From positions 62,718 through 126,717 of the forward strand of contig NC_079384.1 in NCBI RefSeq assembly GCF_021018895.1: a DNA stretch of 64,000 nucleotides, given 5' to 3'. This DNA comes from Seriola aureovittata. Its lineage: Eukaryota; Chordata; Actinopteri; Carangiformes; Carangidae. The translations under genes were made by a program, and so were the position numbers. Below, one piece after another: positions 59,331-64,000 of this stretch; positions within the stretch are counted from its first letter, which is position 1; each line of letters begins with the position of its first letter. The notes below the pieces were generated by a model. The model was not told the DNA's origin, did no database searches, and was given only the letters and a program-made list of their open reading frames with translations.

Positions 59331-59688
59331 GTCAAAAGTGGGGGAGGGGGTGGGTGGGGGTGGTGTGAAAGGTCAAGGTAGGGGTCGGGATGCAAACCCT
59401 GGTTCGGGTAGGGGGAAGGACTTACCGACGGCCCAAGCTCACGAACCTGGGGTGAAGAAGAAGAAAGGGGGGATGGAGAGAGGGAGGGGGAGCGAGTGGG
59501 AGCGAGCGAAGCCAATGTGGAGTTTTTAATATATCGGAGGAAGCGTTTGGAGTAGCCTCTGGGGCGTAGGCTGCTAACTTTCCACTCCACCATCCACTCT
59601 GTCAGATCAGTAGGCCAGTGCACCGTAATTGAACTCAAAACCCAGAACCCCAACCCCAACCCCAACCCTAACCCCAACCTAACCCTAA
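59331..59688 (+). repeat. subtelomeric module, copy 2, ending in CCCTAA variants
   Basis: 59560-59645 matches 2613-2700 in complement (CCATCCAC, GATCAGTAGGCCAGTGCA, AAACCCAGAACCCCAACCCC) and runs into CCCCAACCC/CCCTAA (59646-59688). The preceding G-rich part has ACGGCCCAAGCTCAC, also found at 58270 at the start of the PLE fragment. Confidence 0.65.
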
Positions 59689-60033
59689 AGCATTTGGAAT
59701 AAATTAATATTAGGCTAAAAACTTGCAATTGGGAATGATAGAAAAAACATACATTTAATTCAGAATATCATATTGTTGGGTAAGGAAAAGACTAAAAAGG
59801 GATAAAAAGTTTAAAAACATTTTAATTTGATTAATTAATTAATATTAGGCTAAAAACAGGGATTATTCATTTACATTATCGGATCAAAAGGGATATATAA
59901 GAGAAAATTGTTTTTTAAGTTGCAAAAACTTTAAAATACTGATGGACATACAAAGGGTTAAAGCCTACGTACGGATTCTGGAAAGTGAAACTTAAGAGAG
60001 AAAAAAGAAAAAAAAGAAAAAAAAGTGGGAGGG
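59689..60033. other. AT-rich, no gene seen
   Basis: Low-GC sequence between a telomere-like tract and a TATA box; probably the upstream part of the PLE terminal region. Confidence 0.35.
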
Positions 60034-60041
60034 TATAAATA
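60034..60041 (+). promoter_or_regulatory. TATA box of the PLE leader
   Basis: TATAAATA, followed about 25-30 bp later by AGAGCTGCCTCTCATTC, a plausible start region. It precedes the hammerhead-like motif and the WTVVR ORF start. Confidence 0.5.
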
Positions 60042-60138
60042 GAAGGGCAGAGAGAGCTGCCTCTCATTCTTGCTCTGACCAGCAACAGACACACAGCTTG
60101 ACAGCAAAAGAAGCCGCTTGTTTTGTGTTTCTTTTTAG

Positions 60139-60195
60139 TGTGCCTAGGCCTGAAGAAGACCTTTAAAAAGGTCGAAACGTTGCCTCATAGGCACA
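60139..60195 (+). ncRNA. hammerhead-ribozyme-like motif 1 in the PLE leader
   Basis: Outer stem TGTGCCTA/TAGGCACA encloses CTGAAGA, a stem GACC/GGTC and GAAAC. CUGANGA and GAAA are the hammerhead core blocks, and PLEs are known to carry hammerheads in their terminal repeats. Deviation: one extra A between CUGAAGA and stem II, and unpaired GGC before the core. It may be inactive. Confidence 0.4.
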
Positions 60196-60364
60196 CATTT
60201 TGATTTGATTATTTAAATAAATATTTTTTTTCAATTTATTTTCATTTGCTCAAAAACAAATTGGATTATTAAAATAAGTTAAAAAATTCATATTCTTTTA
60301 ACTTATAATTAATATATAACAAAGCCTTAAAAAAAGAATTAAAAACAGCACAGACCACTCAAAG

Positions 60365-60540
60365 ATGAGTGGCTGGCAAAATGGGTGGACCGTGGTACGC
60401 TGCGGCAAAAGGCGAGAGGGCCGCCGTCAGCGTACCTGGGATCAGGGTGATGGGGTGAACTGGGGGAAGGACCGTGCACCTCCGTTCTCCTATGGGAGTC
60501 GGGGTCCTTACCCACGTCCTAACCCTAATCCTAACCCCAA
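60365..60540 (+). mobile_element. PLE start-of-ORF module 1 (truncated into CCTAACCC)
   Basis: Open frame from MSGWQNGWTVVRCGKRR through WGKDRAPPFSYG to PYPRP, then (CCTAAC)n read as PNPNP. It is homologous to modules at 60595 and 63266, which end at the same place. It probably represents the 3' terminal part of a PLE copy (terminal repeat including the next ORF start). Confidence 0.65.
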
Positions 60541-60594
60541 AAAATACAAAAAATACAAAAAACAACACAAAACAAAAAATACAAAAATATAACA

Positions 60595-60760
60595 TGGATG
60601 ATTGGACGGTGGTGCGTTATGGGCGGAGACGCCAACGCATCCGCCAACCAGCTTGGGGCCAGGGGGGTAGGGGGTTCCAGGGGTGGAAGGACCGTGCTCC
60701 TCCTGTCTCCTACGGGAGATGGGTTCAGTTCACCCACCCTAACCCTAACCCGATGCCCAG
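60595..60760 (+). mobile_element. PLE start-of-ORF module 2 (truncated into CCCTAACCC)
   Basis: MDDWTVVRYGRRRQR, WKDRAPPVSYG, then QFTHP and telomere-like CCCTAACCCG. It lacks the leader present before module 1, so its 5' side is truncated close to the ATG. Confidence 0.65.
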
Positions 60761-61107
60761 TGGTATTATGGGGAGAGTCATTGTGATAATTCTTCTAACC
60801 CTAACCCTAACCCTGAATATTGGGTTACATTTTAGAAAAGAAAAAATTGAAGATATACTGCCCTAACCTAAAGGTTTATTCCTAACCCTAACCCTCTGTT
60901 AGACCAAAATGGGTCCAGAGACAACAACCACCATCATCACCAGCTGCCTCATCACTGGACCCTCATTGTCTCTCTCCCCTTCCTGAAACCCACAAAACGT
61001 TAAATAACTATACTTATGGTCATTCTCCCCCCTCTCCTTCTCGCAGGAACTCCACCTGGGGAACAGGAAACGCATCGTCCTCCCGCGGCAGCTGTCAACC
61101 TGTAAAA
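60761..61107. other. short telomere-like tracts and unidentified sequence
   Basis: CCCTAA units at 60798-60815 and 60880-60895 interrupt unrelated short segments. No gene seen. Confidence 0.45.
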
Positions 61108-62268
61108 ATGGATGGAAGAACACAAACAAACATAACTTATGGATCACAAATAAACAATAACATTATAAAATACAAACCTTCTTGTACTCACCTTCATAAC
61201 CTCACTCCGATGAACCAAAAGGTATACACACAGGAAAACAGCACCAGGAACACTGGAGCTCCATTGTCCACAGGGGACACGCATGGACCATCCCCACCAT
61301 ATTTCTCCACTCATCTGCAACCCCACACAATGGCCAACAGGGCTGAGATGGTGGGTAGAGGCATGATGAATGCCCCACATCAGAAAGTCAATCTGACAGA
61401 TTCTGACATTGATTCTGACCCACCCACTACCAACACCAGGGTGCAGTATAGAGTTGACAATGGTGAAAGGGAACATGGTGCCTCTGTGGACATGGAAAAC
61501 CAGAATTCAATAACAACAATAACTCCTACTTACCATCAAGCCAGACCAACCAGGAAAGTTCATGACTGGAACATCAAAGGCCATAGACCGGTTCTCATTT
61601 TGGGGGACTCCAACGTAATTCATTGTAATTCACAGTGTAATTTATTGTACCCTACATATGCACATCTCCACTTTACTTATGCACACCCTCACTTTACATA
61701 CCTGTACAGCACACACTTGCACTTTAACTGCTCTTTTGCACTTCTGGTTAGATACTAACTGCATTTCGTTGTCTTAGTACGTGTACTCTGTGCAATGACA
61801 ATAAAGTTGAATCTAATCTAATCTAATCTAAACAACATCCCCCCATATGATGACATAAATATACAGGTTGACAGCTACCCGGGGGCTACATTTCATCATT
61901 TTGCACAATTGCTGGCAAAAACAACAATCCACCAGGACACTCAATTTGTGGTTCTCTCGGTGGGTATCAATAACAGGGATCAAGAACCATACAAAACTTC
62001 AATAAAGCAGCTTCGGACATTACACAGAAGGGCAGAATCCGCCTTTCCCAATGCCGATATCAGGATCCCCATAATCACCTTCTCACACCTACTATCAACT
62101 GAACAACAGCAGAATCTGGACATAATAAACACACACATTGAAAATAATTTTCCTTACTTGTATCCTTTCCCACAGGACCACTTCTCCACAACCGAGGACC
62201 ACATCACCTGGACATCCAATACAGCCGAAAACATCTTTCTGGACTGGTGTGAACAGCTAGACCTATAA
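61108..62268 (+). mobile_element. PLE ORF middle part with SGNH/GDSL-hydrolase-like domain, interrupted by an insertion
   Basis: Upstream, the frame from 61108 is disordered and ends in VHDWNIKGHRPVLILGDSNV (GDS block of SGNH hydrolases) at about 61614. After an insertion of about 220 bp the frame resumes: NIPPYDD..QVDSYPGATFHH, VVLSVGINNRDQ, NADIRIPIITFS, EDHITWT, and a stop at 62268. The order GDS, PGAT, GINN and D-x-x matches the SGNH-like domain that precedes the RT in fish PLEs. The usual C-terminal catalytic DxxH reads DHIT, so the His is missing here. Role in the element unknown. Confidence 0.6.
61615..61835 (+). mobile_element. 3'-end fragment of a LINE-like element with TCTAA tail
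   Basis: Ends CAATGACAATAAAGTTGAA(TCTAA)n, the tail of a common fish retroelement. It splits the SGNH-like frame between GDSNV and NIPPYDD. Confidence 0.6.
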
Positions 62269-62802
62269 CATCACAACTATAAACCATTTTTGGGAAAAAA
62301 AAAAAAATATAACATTACTACTTACCTCACATACAACAGGAAACAAATACTCACCTGCAAAACTCACCTGGACGGCATTGGGAGAGGCGGACGGAACCCT
62401 TCACCTGCAATAGAAAAAAGAACATCACAATTAACTAAAGAATATTTATTCAACTGACAAATACACATCTGACATAACATTCTGAATTTTAATTTGAGTT
62501 ACAATACTTACCTTTAACCTTCACTTACCTTATTATTTTTTCCCCTCTTTTTTATCAAACGTCATTCCACCCCCTGTGAACTAATACTATGTACAATTTA
62601 TTGTTTTTTCCTTTTTTTTCCTCCCTTACCAGAAACAACAGATCCTGAAAAAAAGAAAAAAGAACTTCATCCACCTACTTCACATCCACAACCTGGAACG
62701 GTGGGGGAGCTCTGACCTTCAGCACACCCCCAGGCCAGCGCACCCTAATCCTACTTGGATAAACAAGACAAATACTTACCTCTACCTAACCCTAACCCTA
62801 AC
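62269..62802. other. 3' of the PLE segment, pyrimidine-rich, no gene seen
   Basis: Contains T-rich and A-rich runs and ends in CCCTAACCCTAACCC (62786-62802). Confidence 0.4.
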
Positions 62803-62890
62803 CCTCTCTACGACCTTCCTATCAGAAGCTACAGACCTTAACGAGTATGGTAGGGGGTACGATAGGTGGCAAAACTCTGTTAACCTAACC
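62803..62890 (+). repeat. telomere-junction block, copy 4
   Basis: TCTACGACCTTCC to ACTCTGTTAACCTAACCC, one base different from 4513-4594, some 58 kb away. Confidence 0.9.
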
Positions 62891-62967
62891 CTCACTCTGA
62901 CATTCGAAGAGGCAACAGCTCCTACAGTCAGTGATAACAGCCAGCTCTTTTACTTTTCTTTGTTGTT

Positions 62968-63020
62968 GCACCTTGGCCTGAGGAAGATCCATACAGGATT
63001 GAAACGTTGCTTTTTGGTGC
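62968..63020 (+). ncRNA. hammerhead-ribozyme-like motif 2 in the PLE leader
   Basis: Outer stem GCACC/GGTGC, core CTGAGGA, extra A, stem GATCC/GGATT, then GAAACGTTGC. The stem sequence differs from motif 1 but pairing is kept (compensatory change), which supports an RNA structure. Confidence 0.42.
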
Positions 63021-63265
63021 ACAATAATTTAATTTAAAAACAATTTCATTTTTTATTTATTTTTTTATTTTGTTTGAATAAAAACAAATTTGTTTGCATT
63101 TTACACATTTTTTTATTTATTTAATTTACATTTAAAAGAAAATATACACAAAAAAATAAATACATATTATAAATACATTCAATTTATATCTATTATAAAG
63201 AATAAATAATTTGATTAATAAATAACAAAGCTAAACTAAATTAAGAAACAGAGATAAAGCCCAAA

Positions 63266-63437
63266 ATGGGCTACGAAGATGACGAGGGGGGATGGACGAC
63301 CGTACGCTACGGGCGGAGGCGTCAGCGCTCTCGTCAGCGTCATTGGGACCAGAGTGGGGGAACCGAGCGAGGGAAGGACCGTGCACCTCCCGGACCCTTT
63401 CGGGGACAGGATCAGTTCCCCTTCCCTACCCTAACTT
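63266..63437 (+). mobile_element. PLE start-of-ORF module 3 (ends in CCCTACCCTAAC)
   Basis: MGYEDDEGGWTTVRYGRRRQR, GKDRAPPGPFRG, QFPFP, then telomere-like CCCTAAC. Preceded by the second hammerhead-like motif and an AT-rich leader. Confidence 0.65.
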
Positions 63438-64000
63438 TAATTTGGTAGGCTAAAAACAAAAAAAGGCAATTCTAAATGAAGAAAAGACTTTAAAGGGTTA
63501 AAATCCATCATTATTGTTGTCCCAGGGGCCTTTTGTCCTGCTTCAGGGGGTTTCAGTCTTCTTCCAGAGGAGCTCTGTCGTCCTCTGTCGAAGCTCCAAC
63601 TGATTGTGATTCTGTGAGCCCGCCTTCTTTTTATGTACTCGTTGTTTCGAAGCCCACGCGAAGCACCCGCGAAACAGGTGATTTCGAAGAGAGGAGAGGA
63701 TTTTAAAGGGTAAAATACATTGTTACTGTTGCTTCAGAGAACGTTTAGTTATCATTCAATGGTGAAGATAATGATGATGATGATGGTGATGGTGATAATA
63801 ATGACGATGATAAAGAAGATATCCCACAGAGATTAGTAGAGATCACAAGTGCCAAAAGAATTTTTAGTTTTGTGATTACGTTAGAATCTTCAGACTTCAT
63901 CTAATGGTCTTCTATCCTCCTCTAAGGTCTTCCGGTTTCATCTAGTGGTCTTCAGGTTTCATCTAGTAGTCTTCAGTAATCCTCTAGGGTCTTTTGTCCT
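63438..64000. other. no gene seen; GAT microsatellite and GGTCTTC repeats
   Basis: GATGAT units near 63765-63815. The words GGTCTTCAGG/TTTCATCTAGTGGTCTTC recur every 20-30 bp from 63890 to the end, probably the start of another minisatellite. Confidence 0.6.

Noticed and set aside
59246..59728. 160-codon minus-strand ORF
   Set aside because: Mostly G-rich minisatellite and telomere-like sequence; no conserved domain.

Overview
The window is eukaryotic and looks like a teleost (probably percomorph) fish chromosome end. The evidence is TTAGGG/CCCTAA telomeric tracts, a gamma-M-crystallin exon, GT-AG introns, tRNA-derived SINEs, mariner-type MITEs and Penelope-like retroelements (PLEs) of the fish GIY-YIG type. 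Coding density is low and tandem repeats dominate.

Layout. 1-5083: telomeric and subtelomeric sequence. It holds minus-strand PLE fragments (reverse transcriptase, then GIY-YIG endonuclease) interleaved with telomeric repeats, and a 500-N gap across which telomere orientation flips. 5440-19340: three satellites (165 bp, 136 bp, 195 bp) in a composite array with a 4,002-bp higher-order duplication. 19340-33250: a tandem segmental duplication (offset about 6.7 kb) whose units each carry a CAR/CTX-like immunoglobulin receptor gene (minus), Pro-rich small genes (plus) and a four-exon tail-anchored membrane-protein gene (plus). The left Ig copy is broken by a net 5-bp deletion; the right copy is intact. 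33430-35440: inverted members of the Pro-rich family. 36431-44650: a large intact multi-exon minus-strand gene. It joins a KMT5 (SUV420H)-type SET domain, two C2H2 fingers and a tyrosine-recombinase domain, and every inferred splice phase agrees. 46670-53697: eight tandem 890-bp repeats, followed by a second tandem family to 56560. 57676-57954: an orphan last exon of a gamma-M crystallin. 58230-63440: more PLE pieces (start-of-ORF modules with a TATA box and hammerhead-like RNA motifs, an SGNH-like segment and a GIY-YIG end), again abutting telomeric repeats.

How parts may work together (inference). Three 5'-truncated PLE copies have CCCTAA repeats directly at the truncation. Three other copies end at the same place, about 45 codons into the ORF, and run into CCCTAA. 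This is the pattern expected if PLE cDNA is primed on chromosome ends and then capped by telomerase. The Ig-receptor and Pro-rich genes share one promoter layout: a DR1-type nuclear-receptor site, then GCCATNTTG, then a tiny first exon. That suggests a co-regulated, fast-evolving subtelomeric family. A short hairpin motif (TTCCAnATTCTCATCT, spacer, reverse complement) recurs across otherwise unrelated repeats over most of the window.

All calls come from reading the sequence by eye; no database search was run.
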